Below, one piece after another: positions 7,678 through 17,032 of a stretch of DNA of 64,000 nucleotides (its first letter is position 1; every line of letters begins with the position of its first letter). The notes beneath the pieces are model-generated. The model saw only the letters and a list, made by a program, of their open reading frames with translations, had not been told where the DNA came from and ran no database searches. Origin of the DNA: Atopobiaceae bacterium. Lineage in GTDB: Bacteria > Actinomycetota > Coriobacteriia > Coriobacteriales > Atopobiaceae. The stretch covers positions 1-64,000 of the forward strand of contig JAKVON010000011.1 in assembly GCA_022482785.1 (NCBI GenBank), given 5' to 3'. The position numbers and the translations under genes were made by a program.

Positions 7678-9225
7678 CTATCGTCTCCTCGTCTTCGATG
7701 ATCTCCCGGGCCTTGCCCCGCCGAGGCTGCCCGTCGAGCCAGGGTCCCTCAGGACGGGCCCCGAGGAGCCCCTGAGGCGCTCCGAGGCGCCCGGCCCGAG
7801 GTCTATCCTCTCATAGCCGCCGCGCGGGTTGCCGGAGCCGAGCGGGGTCGAGCCGCGCCTCCTGCCCCGACGCTCCCTGCCGCCGCCCTCGAGGACCGTG
7901 AGGCCCCTCGGGCGGCCCGTCCCGTCGCCTGCCGCCGCCTGGCCGCCCCGTCCGCCCACGACGGCGAGGGAGCGGCGGCGCTCGTCGTGGTCGGTCTCGG
8001 GAAGCTTGCTCTGGCGCGAGACCGAGACGATGAGCCCGACGATCAGCAGACACGACAGGACCGACGAGCCGCCGTAGGACAGGAACGGGACCGGCTTGCC
8101 CGTGAGCGGCGTGACCCCGAGCACCCCCAGGACGTTCACGAGGAACTGGATGGCGACGAGCGAGGTGCACCCGGCCGCGATGAGCATGCCGGCCATGTCC
8201 GGGGCGTTGCGCGCGATCTGGATTCCCTCGTAGACGAACAGGGCGAACCCCGCGACCACGCCGAGGGTCCCGACGAGCCCCATCTCCTCGCCCACGATGG
8301 CGAAGATGAAGTCGTTATGGGCCTCGGGGAGGTAGGAGTACTTCTGCCGGGAGAGCCCGAGGCCAACGCCGAAGAGCCCACCGGAGCCGAAGGCATAGAA
8401 GCCCTGGATCAGCTGGTAGCCATCCCCGTAGGGGTCGGCCCACGGGTCGAGCATCGTGACGATGCGCGAGCGCGAGTACTCGTCGCGCATGGAGAGGGCG
8501 ACGAACGCCAGCGCCGCGACGACGATCACGCCGACGATCCACTTGCCGTCGAAGCCCGCGAGGTAGGCCATGTCCAGGATGGTGAGCGCGAGGATGATGG
8601 TGGTGCCCTTGTCGGGCTGGGCGAGGATGAGGCCGAGCGGGACGACGACGCCGACGACGGCCGCGACCAGGAAGTCGCGCCCGTCCATGCCCTCCGAGCC
8701 GAACCTGCGGCCGAGGAGGTTGGCCGCCGTGAGCACGACGGTGATCTTGGCCAGCTCGGACGGCTGTATGGGCACGCCCGCGATGGTGATCCAGCGCATC
8801 GCCCCGTGGCTCGCGTACCCGAGCGCCGCCGTCGCGAGCAGCGCCAGGACGGTGGCGAGCCAGATCCCCTTGAGGAGGGGCCCAGAGAAGCGCCGGTAGT
8901 CGAAGTGCGCGACGCCCGCGGCGAGCACGGAGCCGACCGCTGCGACGAGCATCTGGCGCTTGACGAAGTAGGCGGCGTCCCCGTAGCTCGACTGGGCCAT
9001 GACCGAGGAGGCCGAGTAGATCATCAGGAGGCCGAACGCGACGAGGATGCCGACGAGCACGACGAGCACGACGCGGGGGCGCATGAAGCGCTCGGGCACG
9101 CCCATGATGGTGGCCCGGGCCTCGGAGGCCGAGCGGGGAAGGCCGCGGGAGCCCTCACGGCCGGCGACGCCGCCACGCCCGCCGGCACGCGCGGCCCGGC
9201 GGGCGACGGGGGCAGAGGAGGGCAT
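7678..9225 (-). CDS. ftsW: Peptidoglycan polymerase FtsW (SEDS family)
   Basis: Multi-spanning SEDS glycosyltransferase that polymerises septal peptidoglycan with FtsI. The ATG at 9225 is 2 nt past the murD stop. The protein (515 residues) has a basic N-terminus, about ten membrane segments from RPRVVLVVLVGILVAFGLL, the family motifs YSASSVMA, QPSELAKI, LIQGFYAFGSGGLFGVGLG and GKPVPFLSYGGSS, and an unusual cytoplasmic C-terminal tail of roughly 110 residues rich in Arg and Gly. RodA is the alternative, but the dcw location decides for FtsW. Confidence 0.93.
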   Translation of the reverse strand: MPSSAPVARRAARAGGRGGVAGREGSRGLPRSASEARATIMGVPERFMRPRVVLVVLVGILVAFGLLMIYSASSVMAQSSYGDAAYFVKRQMLVAAVGSVLAAGVAHFDYRRFSGPLLKGIWLATVLALLATAALGYASHGAMRWITIAGVPIQPSELAKITVVLTAANLLGRRFGSEGMDGRDFLVAAVVGVVVPLGLILAQPDKGTTIILALTILDMAYLAGFDGKWIVGVIVVAALAFVALSMRDEYSRSRIVTMLDPWADPYGDGYQLIQGFYAFGSGGLFGVGLGLSRQKYSYLPEAHNDFIFAIVGEEMGLVGTLGVVAGFALFVYEGIQIARNAPDMAGMLIAAGCTSLVAIQFLVNVLGVLGVTPLTGKPVPFLSYGGSSVLSCLLIVGLIVSVSRQSKLPETDHDERRRSLAVVGGRGGQAAAGDGTGRPRGLTVLEGGGRERRGRRRGSTPLGSGNPRGGYERIDLGPGASERLRGSSGPVLRDPGSTGSLGGARPGRSSKTRRR

Positions 9226-9227
9226 GG

Positions 9228-10649
9228 CTAGGCCCGCCCGTCCGAGATGGCCTGCGCGACGAGGCGCTTGAAGGCGCGGCCGCGCTCCTCGAAGCCCGAG
9301 AACTCGTCGAACGAGGAGCAGGCCGGGGAGAGCAGCACGACGTCGCCGGACGAGGCGAGGCGACAGGCCTGCTCGAGCGCGTCGGCCAGATGCTCGGCGC
9401 CCACGACCGGGATGGGGGCTCCCTCGAGCGAGGAGGAGAGGCGCTCCCGGGCGTCGCCGAAGCAGACCGCGGCCTTGCACGTGCGACGAACCTCGGCGGA
9501 GAGGTCGGCGAGGTCGGTGCCCTTGTCGTGGCCCCCGAGCATCAGCACGACGTGGCCCTCGGGAAACGCCGTGAGCGCCTTCAGGGTGGCGTCGGTGTTG
9601 GTCGCCTTCGAGTCGTTCACGAACCTCACGCCGCGGGACTCGCCGCACGGCTCGATGCGATGCTCGAGCGGCGCGAAGGCGAGCAGGCCGCCGCGGACGG
9701 CGTCGAGCCCGCAGCCCACCTCAAGTGCCGCGGCCGAGGCCGCCAGGGCGTTCTCGACGTTATGGCTGCCCTTGATGGGCAGCTCCTCGACCGTGCAGAG
9801 GGGATGGTCGCGGCCGTCGAGCCGCACCACGAGCCGCCCTCCCCCGCTCACGTAGGCCACGTCCGGCTCGAGCGAGTCGGAGAAGGGCCCCACGCTGAGG
9901 CGGCAGACGCGCACGCCCCTGCGCGCGAGGTCGTCGGCGACCGCGCGGCAGGGCCCGTCGTCGACGGAGACCACCGCGAGGTCGTGGCCGGACAGGTTCG
10001 CGAAGAGCCTGCGCTTGGCGGCGGCGTAGTTCTCGAGCGTCCCGTGCCAGGCGAGGTGGTCGGGAGTGACGTTGAGCAGCACGCCGACGCGCGGGTGGAG
10101 CCGCGAGGTGGTCGCGAGCTGGAAGCTCGAGAGCTCGGCGACGAGCCACTCGCCCTCGCGGCGCCCGGAGACCTCGGCTATGGCGAGGCGGCCGATGTTG
10201 CCCACGGCCTCGGCATCCAGCCCGCCGGCACGAAGGAGGTCGCGCACGAGCGTGGTGGTCGTGGTCTTGCCGTTGGTGCCCGTGATGCCCACCCAGCGAT
10301 CGGGGCTCTCGCGCCAGGCGAACTCCGGCTCGCCCACGATCTCGCCCGAGCAGGAGCGGGCGGCGGCGAAGAAGCCGGAGAACTCGGAGATCCCGGGGCT
10401 CGCCACGCAGAGGTCGTAGGAGCCGGCGACCTCGTCCGTGCCGAGCCTGACCCGTGCCCCCGCCTCGGCAAGCGCGCGGGAGAGGTCGGACTCGGCGGAG
10501 GCGCTGCCTCCCCACACGGTGACCGAGTCGACCCGAGAGCCGACGAGTCCGAGGCAGTAGCGCGCCACGGCCTCGCCCGTCGAGCCGAGGCCGAGGACGC
10601 ACACGTCGCCCAGCCGTCCTGACGAAGAGGAATCTGCAGTGCGAGACAT
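9228..10649 (-). CDS. murD: UDP-N-acetylmuramoylalanine--D-glutamate ligase MurD
   Basis: Adds D-Glu to UDP-MurNAc-L-Ala. It has 473 residues with N-terminal Rossmann sequence VCVLGLGSTGEAVAR (17-30), SPGIS (84-88), ATP loop GITGTNGKTTTTT (121-133), NVTPDHLAWHGT and RIEPCGESRGVRFVNDSKATN, which carries the carbamylated-lysine and substrate regions of the family. It lies between mraY (13-nt gap) and ftsW (2-nt gap). Confidence 0.96.
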   Translation of the reverse strand: MSRTADSSSSGRLGDVCVLGLGSTGEAVARYCLGLVGSRVDSVTVWGGSASAESDLSRALAEAGARVRLGTDEVAGSYDLCVASPGISEFSGFFAAARSCSGEIVGEPEFAWRESPDRWVGITGTNGKTTTTTLVRDLLRAGGLDAEAVGNIGRLAIAEVSGRREGEWLVAELSSFQLATTSRLHPRVGVLLNVTPDHLAWHGTLENYAAAKRRLFANLSGHDLAVVSVDDGPCRAVADDLARRGVRVCRLSVGPFSDSLEPDVAYVSGGGRLVVRLDGRDHPLCTVEELPIKGSHNVENALAASAAALEVGCGLDAVRGGLLAFAPLEHRIEPCGESRGVRFVNDSKATNTDATLKALTAFPEGHVVLMLGGHDKGTDLADLSAEVRRTCKAAVCFGDARERLSSSLEGAPIPVVGAEHLADALEQACRLASSGDVVLLSPACSSFDEFSGFEERGRAFKRLVAQAISDGRA

Positions 10650-10662
10650 TCCGAGGGCCTCC

Positions 10663-11694
10663 CTATCGAAGCTGGAAGTAGAGCGCGAATCCGAGTGCGG
10701 CGAACGCCGCCGAGACGATCCAGAACCTGATGACGACCTTCGTCTCGTTCCAGCCCTTCTTCTCGAAGTGGTGGTGGAGCGGGGCCATGAGGAAGACCCG
10801 CTTGCCGGTGGACTTGAAGCTCACCACCTGGATGATCACCGAGAGGGCCTCCGCGATGAAGAGGCCTCCCATGACCAGCGAGGTTATCTCCGTCTTGGTG
10901 AGGACGGCGAGCGAGGCGAACGCCGCGCCGAGGGCGAGCGAGCCCGTGTCGCCCATGAAGATGGAGGCGGGGTAGCAGTTGAACCAGAGGAAGCCGATGC
11001 AGGCCCCGCCGCACGCCGCCGCGAAGATGGCGAGGTTGAGCTCGTCGTAGGAGTAGGCGACCGCCGCCAGCGCCAGCATGACGATGAGGATGGTGCCGCC
11101 CGCCAGCCCGTCGAGGCCGTCCGTGAGGTTCACGGCGTTCGAGAGCCCCGCCATGAGCAGGAACACGAAGAGGACGTAGAGCCACGGCACCACGACCTCG
11201 ACGCCGCCGAGCGCGAGCGTGGTGGAGAGGACGCCCAGGTCGATGACGCCTCCCCCGGGGAAGGTGATCGTGGGCGGGATGCCGCAGAGGTTGACCGCCG
11301 AGACGCAGAACGCCACCGAGATGACCACGAGCCCCGCCATCTTCTGCTGGGGCGTGAGGCCGAGGGAGCGCTTGTGGGCGACGGACTCGATGTCGTCCAG
11401 CAGGCCGAGGGCGGCGGTCGCGAAGGTGGCGAGCACGCAGAGGATGAGGTCGTAGGACCAATGGGCGAGGAGCGCCACCGTCAGGAGCACCCCGGCGAGG
11501 ATGACGACGCCGCCCATCGTGGGCGTCCCCTGCTTGATGAGGTGACGATGCGGGCCGTCCGCCCTGATCTGCTGGCCCACGCCCTCGGTGCGCATCGCTC
11601 GGATGAACGGCACCATGAGGACGCCGGTCAGGATCGCGGCGACGCCGATGGCCAGGAACACCTGGTAGGTGGGGTATGAGGGATCGCCGATCAT
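10663..11694 (-). CDS. mraY: Phospho-MurNAc-pentapeptide transferase MraY
   Basis: Integral membrane enzyme that makes lipid I on undecaprenyl phosphate. The start at 11694 overlaps the murF stop by 4 nt (ATGA). The 343 residues include KQGTPTMGGVVIL (54-66), the aspartate pair LGLLDDIESV (Asp100, Asp101), NLTDGLDGLAGG, FMGDTGSLALGAA and MAPLHHHFEKKGW, all MraY hallmarks. About ten membrane segments are visible and length is normal. Confidence 0.96.
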   Translation of the reverse strand: MIGDPSYPTYQVFLAIGVAAILTGVLMVPFIRAMRTEGVGQQIRADGPHRHLIKQGTPTMGGVVILAGVLLTVALLAHWSYDLILCVLATFATAALGLLDDIESVAHKRSLGLTPQQKMAGLVVISVAFCVSAVNLCGIPPTITFPGGGVIDLGVLSTTLALGGVEVVVPWLYVLFVFLLMAGLSNAVNLTDGLDGLAGGTILIVMLALAAVAYSYDELNLAIFAAACGGACIGFLWFNCYPASIFMGDTGSLALGAAFASLAVLTKTEITSLVMGGLFIAEALSVIIQVVSFKSTGKRVFLMAPLHHHFEKKGWNETKVVIRFWIVSAAFAALGFALYFQLR

Positions 11695-13139
11695 CTGCTC
11701 AGCACGCCTTTCACGAATCCGTCGAGGCCCGCGGCACGCGAGGCCTTCGCCAGCACCAGATCGCCTTCGGAAAGCACCGGGACGAGGGCCCTCTCCGCTG
11801 CCTCGACGTCGGGGAAGCGCTCGAGGCGATCGTCGGACATGCCCATGATACGCGCAGCCTCCGCCATCGACTCCGCGGGGCCGCTCCCCACGATCGCGAG
11901 CATGTCGAGGGGCTTCGCGGCGGCGTAGGCCCCCACGAGCCCGTGGAGCCGGGCCTCCTCGCTCCCCAGCTCGCCCATCTCGCCCAGCACGGCGATGCGC
12001 CTGCCGGAGCAGCGCATCGAGCAGAGCACGTCGAGGGCGGCGGCCATCGAGCCGGGGATCGCGTTGTAGGAGTCGTCGATCACGCGCACGCCCGAAGGCG
12101 AGCTCACCACCTCGAGGCGCATGTGGGTCGGGGCCATGGCGGCGAGCGCCCCCACGACCCGGTCGCGGTCGCAGCCCAGATACGACGCGGCCGCGACGGC
12201 GAGGAGGTAGTCGGACACGGCATGGCGGCCCGGGACCTGCGAGGTCGCGCGGCAGGACCACCCGTCGTCGAACGAGAGCGTGAACGAGGGCAGCCCGTCG
12301 TCGTCGAGCGTCACGTCCGAGGCGCGCACGGCGTCGGCCGCGGCGAACCCCACCAGCCCGACGTCGATGCCGGCGGGCTCGGCGAACCTCTCCGCGAGGA
12401 AGGGCGCGAAGTCGTCCTCCCCCGAGAGGAACAGGCGGCTCGCGACGCGCTGCCCGACGGCGTCCGAGGGGCTCATCCCCGAGACGACCTCGCCCTTCGC
12501 CCGCGCGATCGCCTCGCGCGAGCCGAGCAGCCCGATATGGGAGGTGCCCACGTTGGTCACGATGGCGACCTGCGGGCGGACGACCTCGGAGAGGCGCTCG
12601 ATCTCCCCCGCGTGGTTCATGCCCATCTCGACCACCAGGACGTCGGCGTCGGCGGGCGCGGAGAGGAGCGTCAGGGGGACGCCCAGGAGGTTGTTGTAGT
12701 TGCCCGCGGTCGCATGGACCGCGTAGCGCGTCGCCAGCGCGCAGGCGAGCATGTCCTTGGTGGTGGTCTTACCCACCGAGCCCGTCACCCCGACCACGAG
12801 CCAGTCGTGCTCGGAGCGGTAGGCCGCCGCGAGGCGGAGCATGAACCCCTCGCCGTCGTCGTCCGCGACCCTGAGGATGCAGGCCCCACGCTCCCGTGCG
12901 AGCGCGACGGCGTCGCGGGAGGGGTCGGCGGTGACGGCGACGCAGGCGGCCCCCGCCTCGAGGGCGGGGACCACGAAGCGGTTCCCGTCGACGCGTTCGC
13001 CGGGGAAGGCGACGAAGAGTCCGCCCGGCTCGACCTTCCGCGAGTCGATGACGCACCCGCGGACCACGCGCGAGGCGTCCCCCGCCACGTACGTGGCGCC
13101 GGTCACCTCGGCGATCCTCTTGCATGCCAGCTCAATCAT
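11691..13139 (-). CDS. murF: UDP-MurNAc-tripeptide--D-Ala-D-Ala ligase MurF
   Basis: Adds D-Ala-D-Ala to the UDP-MurNAc tripeptide. The start chosen is MIELACKRIAEVTGA at 13139, behind GGGAGACGCG; an upstream frame adds 36 unconserved residues reaching into ftsI. Of 482 residues, SRKVEPGGLFVAFPGERVDGN, ATP loop GVTGSVGKTTTKDM (117-130), EMGMNHAGEIERLS and DSYNAIPGSM are diagnostic. murE, which normally sits just upstream, is absent; MurE must be encoded elsewhere. Confidence 0.95.
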   Translation of the reverse strand: MIELACKRIAEVTGATYVAGDASRVVRGCVIDSRKVEPGGLFVAFPGERVDGNRFVVPALEAGAACVAVTADPSRDAVALARERGACILRVADDDGEGFMLRLAAAYRSEHDWLVVGVTGSVGKTTTKDMLACALATRYAVHATAGNYNNLLGVPLTLLSAPADADVLVVEMGMNHAGEIERLSEVVRPQVAIVTNVGTSHIGLLGSREAIARAKGEVVSGMSPSDAVGQRVASRLFLSGEDDFAPFLAERFAEPAGIDVGLVGFAAADAVRASDVTLDDDGLPSFTLSFDDGWSCRATSQVPGRHAVSDYLLAVAAASYLGCDRDRVVGALAAMAPTHMRLEVVSSPSGVRVIDDSYNAIPGSMAAALDVLCSMRCSGRRIAVLGEMGELGSEEARLHGLVGAYAAAKPLDMLAIVGSGPAESMAEAARIMGMSDDRLERFPDVEAAERALVPVLSEGDLVLAKASRAAGLDGFVKGVLSR

Positions 13140-13177
13140 CGCGTCTCCCAGCGGCTCTCCGGACGGCATGCGCCGTC

Positions 13178-14944
13178 TCACTGCGCGTTCGGTCCGATCC
13201 CCAGCTCCCCCACCGTCTGCTCCATGATAGTCGAGAAGACGGGGCACGCGGAATACGAGGCGAGCTGGGGCGTCCCGTTGAAGCCCACGTAGACGAGGAC
13301 CTTGGCCCCGTTCGACGGCGTGAACCCGACCATGGAGGAGAGGTAGGACCCGGCTATGTAGCCGGAGCTTCCCGCCTGCTCGCCCGTGCCCGTCTTGCCG
13401 GCGATGTCATAGCCCTCCACCTGGGCCTTGGTCGCGGTTCCCGACTGCACGACGGTCCTCATCATGTCGATCTCGGTCGCGGCGGCCTCGGAGCCGATGG
13501 CGTTGCCCTGGCTTCCCCAGCCCACCTCGTCGGTCCCCTTGCTGAGCAGGAAGTGGGGGGTGGTGAGGACCCCCTCGTTGGCCACGGCGCCCACCGCGCG
13601 CACGATCTGCACCATGGGGATGGCGAGGCCCTGCCCGAACGACTCCACCGAGAGGGTCATGTCCGAGCCGGTGGACGTGGGGTCGGTGACGAGGCCCGCC
13701 ACCTCGCCGGGATAGTCGATGCCCGTCTTGGAGCCGATGCCGAACCGGTTGATCCCCTCCCAGAACAGGGTCGCTCCCACCTTGCGTCCCACGAGGACCG
13801 CGCCCGTGTTCGAGGACCTCCTCATGATCTCGCGGACGTCCATGTCGATGGTCTCGGCACGCCCGTCGTCATCGCCCACCAGGTCGGAGCCGACCTGGAC
13901 CTTGCCCGGGACCGTGAACGTGGTGGAGGGGCTGACGATGCCGTTCTCGATGCCGATCGAGGTGGTGAGGACCTTGAACATCGACCCAGGCTCGTAGGAG
14001 TCGCTCACGAGCCTGAGGGACATGCCGGCCGTGTCGGACGACGCGTTCGAGGGGTCGTAGAGGGGCGTCGAGCACGCCGCGAGGATCTCTCCCGTGTCGG
14101 GCTCGGTGATCATGACCATGCCGCTCTCGGCCGCATGGTCCTTGACGCCCTGGACGATGTTGGTCTCGGCGATCTCCTGCACGTTTATGTCGAGCGAGAG
14201 GATGACGTCCGTGCCGTTCTTGGCCTCGGTCACCTGCGACGTCCCGCCGGCGATCGGCGTGCCGTCGGCGCCCTGCTCCATGATCATCTGGCCGTCGGTG
14301 CCCGAGAGGACGTCGTCGTAGTACAGCTCGAGGCCCGAGAGCCCCTGGCCGTCGGTGCCCACCAGCCCGAGGACCTGGCCCGCGACCTCGCCATAGGGAT
14401 AGATCCGCTTCACGTCGGAGAGGTAGTAGAGGCCGGGCAGCTTCTTGTCGGCGAGGTCCTGCTTGACCTTGTCGGCGACGGACGTGTCGACCTTGCGCTT
14501 GACGTAGGCGAAGGTCGTGTCCTTCGTGAGGGTCGGAAGGTAGTCCGAGGCGTCTCCCCCGAGGTCTGCCGCGAGCACGTCGGCGGTCGCGGCGGCGTCG
14601 GTCACGGAGCGGGGGTTCGCGTAGATCGTGGCGCAGTCGACGCTCGTCGCCAGGACGTTGCCGTTCCTGTCGTAGATGGTGCCACGCTTGGCCTGGAGCG
14701 TCACGACGTTGGTGCGGCGCGCCTCGGCCGAGCTCGCCAGGTCGGAGGACTGCACGACCTGCAGCGTGAAGAGCCGGACGGCGACGACGGAGAAGGCGAT
14801 CGCGAAGGCGATGAGGAGGGCCGCCACCGGCGAGCGCCACCACGGGGCCTGCGGGCGGCCGCGAGAAGAAAGCCGCGACGCCTCGTCATAGGAGGAGCCG
14901 CGGGCCCGGTCGCGCGAGGTGTGTTGTCTGCTTCGGCTGTTCAC
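13178..14944 (-). CDS. ftsI: Penicillin-binding protein FtsI/PBP2-type transpeptidase
   Basis: Class B PBP that cross-links septal peptidoglycan. The 588-residue protein has a basic cytoplasmic tail, one membrane segment (about 40-60), a dimerisation domain with KRGTIYDRNGNVLATS (86-101), and a transpeptidase domain whose motifs are complete: SMFK (321-324), SSN (377-379) and KTGT (517-520). FGQGLAIPMVQ precedes the last. There is no C-terminal PASTA repeat. It lies 12 nt upstream of nothing but the ftsL stop, in the order ftsL-ftsI-murF. Confidence 0.94.
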   Translation of the reverse strand: MNSRSRQHTSRDRARGSSYDEASRLSSRGRPQAPWWRSPVAALLIAFAIAFSVVAVRLFTLQVVQSSDLASSAEARRTNVVTLQAKRGTIYDRNGNVLATSVDCATIYANPRSVTDAAATADVLAADLGGDASDYLPTLTKDTTFAYVKRKVDTSVADKVKQDLADKKLPGLYYLSDVKRIYPYGEVAGQVLGLVGTDGQGLSGLELYYDDVLSGTDGQMIMEQGADGTPIAGGTSQVTEAKNGTDVILSLDINVQEIAETNIVQGVKDHAAESGMVMITEPDTGEILAACSTPLYDPSNASSDTAGMSLRLVSDSYEPGSMFKVLTTSIGIENGIVSPSTTFTVPGKVQVGSDLVGDDDGRAETIDMDVREIMRRSSNTGAVLVGRKVGATLFWEGINRFGIGSKTGIDYPGEVAGLVTDPTSTGSDMTLSVESFGQGLAIPMVQIVRAVGAVANEGVLTTPHFLLSKGTDEVGWGSQGNAIGSEAAATEIDMMRTVVQSGTATKAQVEGYDIAGKTGTGEQAGSSGYIAGSYLSSMVGFTPSNGAKVLVYVGFNGTPQLASYSACPVFSTIMEQTVGELGIGPNAQ

Positions 14945-14955
14945 GACATGCGAGT

Positions 14956-15483
14956 CTACGCCAACGGGGAGGCCGACGACTGCTCGTCGGCGCTCTGCTC
15001 CGCCTCTCCATCAACCTCAGAGGCCTCGTCGGCGCCCTCGACCGGCGTGGAGACCCTCGCCTCGTCGACCGGGTCGGAGAGGTTCACGACGAGGGTGTCG
15101 GTGGCGAGGACCATGCCGAGGTTCTGCGTGGCGATGCGCGTGATGCGCGAGTTGCTCGAGAGGACCGAGCGCTGGACCTTGAGGTCGCTCTCGAGGGCCT
15201 GCGCGTCCTTGATCTGCGCACGCGTCGCGGCGTTGCCCTCGAGGAGGGTGACGGTCTGCGCGCAGAGCGTCACCCGGACGGCTCCGAGCAGCACGAACGC
15301 GAGCGCCACCACGACGGCGACCTTCACGCGGGACAGGAACCGGACGTCGACGCCCTCGCGGGCGCGCGCGTCGAGTCCGTCGCCCTCGACGACTCGGAGC
15401 GGCCGGCGCGCCGGCCGCTGCCGGCGCTCCTCCCGCTCCGAGACGTCGAGACGTCGTGCCGCTGCTGTTGACGCGTTTCTCAT
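14956..15483 (-). CDS. ftsL: FtsL-like septum protein
   Basis: Small bitopic division protein, recognised by layout and position more than by sequence. From the ATG at 15483 (behind AAGAAGGAACGGG) it has 175 residues: an Arg-rich cytoplasmic tail, one membrane segment (about 54-74), a short coiled coil (about 77-110) of the FtsL/DivIC type ending QNLGMVLATDTLVV, and an acidic Ser/Glu/Asp tail. An ATG at 15558 would add 25 residues without a clear ribosome site. It sits between rsmH and ftsI where ftsL is expected. Confidence 0.8.
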   Translation of the reverse strand: MRNASTAAARRLDVSEREERRQRPARRPLRVVEGDGLDARAREGVDVRFLSRVKVAVVVALAFVLLGAVRVTLCAQTVTLLEGNAATRAQIKDAQALESDLKVQRSVLSSNSRITRIATQNLGMVLATDTLVVNLSDPVDEARVSTPVEGADEASEVDGEAEQSADEQSSASPLA

Positions 15484-15581
15484 CGAGCCCGTTCCTTCTT
15501 CGTTGACGCTTCGAATGAAATGCGATAGTGGTTCGTTTGTATTGCGTTTATGGTGCAATGGTTCTACGTTTATGTCTACCG

Positions 15582-15600
15582 ACAGGCGAAAATAGCCTGT
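15582..15600. other. Short hairpin between rsmH and ftsL
   Basis: ACAGGC at 15582-15587 and GCCTGT at 15595-15600 form a 6-bp hairpin with a 7-nt loop, 13 nt beyond the rsmH stop. No T-tract follows on the coding strand, so it is more likely a processing or pausing site in the dcw transcript than a terminator. The remaining 130-bp gap (15484-15612) is AT-rich and might hold a secondary promoter, but no good hexamer pair was found. Confidence 0.3.
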
Positions 15601-15612
15601 GAGCGGCTGAAT

Positions 15613-16608
15613 TTAGGACGCGTGCGTCGTTTCCAGCTTTATGGCGACACGCATCTTCGCGCTTCGTGCGCGGAGGTTCCTCGAAACCTCCGCCTCGGCG
15701 GCCGTCACCGGTCGCCTCGTCCTGACTTCGACTATCGGCACGTTCCCGCACACGCACACCGGAAGGTCCGGCGGGCAGGTGCATCCCTGCGAAAGCTCCG
15801 CGAAGGCATGCTTCACGATGCGGTCCTCGAGCGAATGGTAGGAGATGACGCAGATCCTCCCGCCGGGGTTGGCCCAGCGGACGGCCGCGTCGAGCCCCCT
15901 CTCGAGGACCTCGAGCTCGTGGTTGACCTCGATGCGCAGGGCCTGGAAGGTCTTGCGCGCCGGGTGCCCGCCGTGGCGCCGGTCGGCGGCCGGGATGGCC
16001 GCCTTGATCGCGTCGACGAGCTCGAAGGTCGTCTCGATGGGCGCGGTCTGCCGACGGCGGCATATCTCGTGCGCTATGCGCGTCGCATGGCTCTCGTCGC
16101 CATACATTCGGAGGATCCGGGCGAGGTCTGCTTCGGTGTAGTTGTTTATGACCTCTGCTGCGGTTTGGGTGTGTGTGCCCGGATCCATCCTCATGTCGAG
16201 CGGGGCGTCCTCGTTGTAGGAGAAGCCCCTGTGGGGGATATCGAGTTGCGGCGAGGAGACGCCGAGGTCGAAGAGGAAGCAGTCGACCCCTGGCACCTCC
16301 GCCTCGACGAGGAGCTCGTCGAGGTCGCCGAAGTTGCCCTTCAGGAACAGGTGGCGCGCCTCGGGGACCTCGCGCGAGAAGCGTTCGGTCGCGGCGGCGA
16401 GCGCCATGTCGTCCTGGTCGATCCCGATGGAGAGCCCCTCCGGGGCGACCCTCCTTGCGAGCTCGACCGAATGCCCGGCCCCTCCGAGGGTGCAGTCGCA
16501 GACCGTCTCCCCCCGCCTTGGGCCCAGGTATTCGAGAACCTCCTCGAGCATGACTGGTACGTGCCGATATTCAGCTGTCAAGACCTCCACCCCGGTCTCA
16601 CTCGCCAT
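15613..16608 (-). CDS. rsmH: 16S rRNA m4C1402 methyltransferase RsmH
   Basis: SAM-dependent methyltransferase (formerly MraW) modifying C1402 of 16S rRNA. Its 331 residues contain HVPVMLEEVLEYL near the N-terminus, the SAM loop DCTLGGAGHS, GIDQDDMAL, FDLGVSSPQLD and GFSYNEDAPLDMRMD, and end with RRPVTAAEAEVSRNLRARSAKMRV, all standard. The start overlaps the mraZ 3' end by 11 nt with no separate ribosome site, implying coupling. Confidence 0.96.
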   Translation of the reverse strand: MASETGVEVLTAEYRHVPVMLEEVLEYLGPRRGETVCDCTLGGAGHSVELARRVAPEGLSIGIDQDDMALAAATERFSREVPEARHLFLKGNFGDLDELLVEAEVPGVDCFLFDLGVSSPQLDIPHRGFSYNEDAPLDMRMDPGTHTQTAAEVINNYTEADLARILRMYGDESHATRIAHEICRRRQTAPIETTFELVDAIKAAIPAADRRHGGHPARKTFQALRIEVNHELEVLERGLDAAVRWANPGGRICVISYHSLEDRIVKHAFAELSQGCTCPPDLPVCVCGNVPIVEVRTRRPVTAAEAEVSRNLRARSAKMRVAIKLETTHAS

Positions 16609-17032
16609 AGAGCAGCGCGTCGAGGTCCTCGTCGGTGAAGGCGGCCTGGACCGCCTCCCAGCGCTCGGAGTTCCAGATCTCGAAATGGTCGTCGTTGCCC
16701 ACGACCATGACCTGGCGCTCGAGCCCGAGGCTCTCGCGGTCGCGCTGGCTCACCTTGCCGAGGCAGATGCGGCCGGCCGAGTCGATCTCGATCGTCTCCG
16801 TGCGGCTCGTGAGGGCGCGGCGGAGCTTGACGTCCCTCCGGCTGTGGGGGTTGAACCCCTCGGGGAAGAGACTGTCGAGGAACGCCTTGTGGCCCTCCGG
16901 GGTGAATCCGTGCAGCGCGCCGTCGATGGGGACGATGCAGACCTTGTCGTCGAACTCCTTGCGGATGCTCGCGGGAAGGGTGAGACGTGCCTTGGCATCC
17001 ACGGTGCACTGCTTGGAGCCGGTCAGGTACAT
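16598..17032 (-). CDS. mraZ: Transcriptional regulator MraZ
   Basis: DNA-binding regulator of the dcw cluster, built from two AbrB-like halves that form a ring. The start at 17032 follows GGAGGGGAC; a further upstream start would run through the promoter. The 144 residues show both half-motifs: TVDAKARLTLPASIRKEF and IEIDSAGRICLGKVSQRDR, each with the DxxxR core. It is the first gene of the cluster and very likely controls its own promoter, whose MraZ box is described separately. Confidence 0.95.
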   Translation of the reverse strand: MYLTGSKQCTVDAKARLTLPASIRKEFDDKVCIVPIDGALHGFTPEGHKAFLDSLFPEGFNPHSRRDVKLRRALTSRTETIEIDSAGRICLGKVSQRDRESLGLERQVMVVGNDDHFEIWNSERWEAVQAAFTDEDLDALLYGE

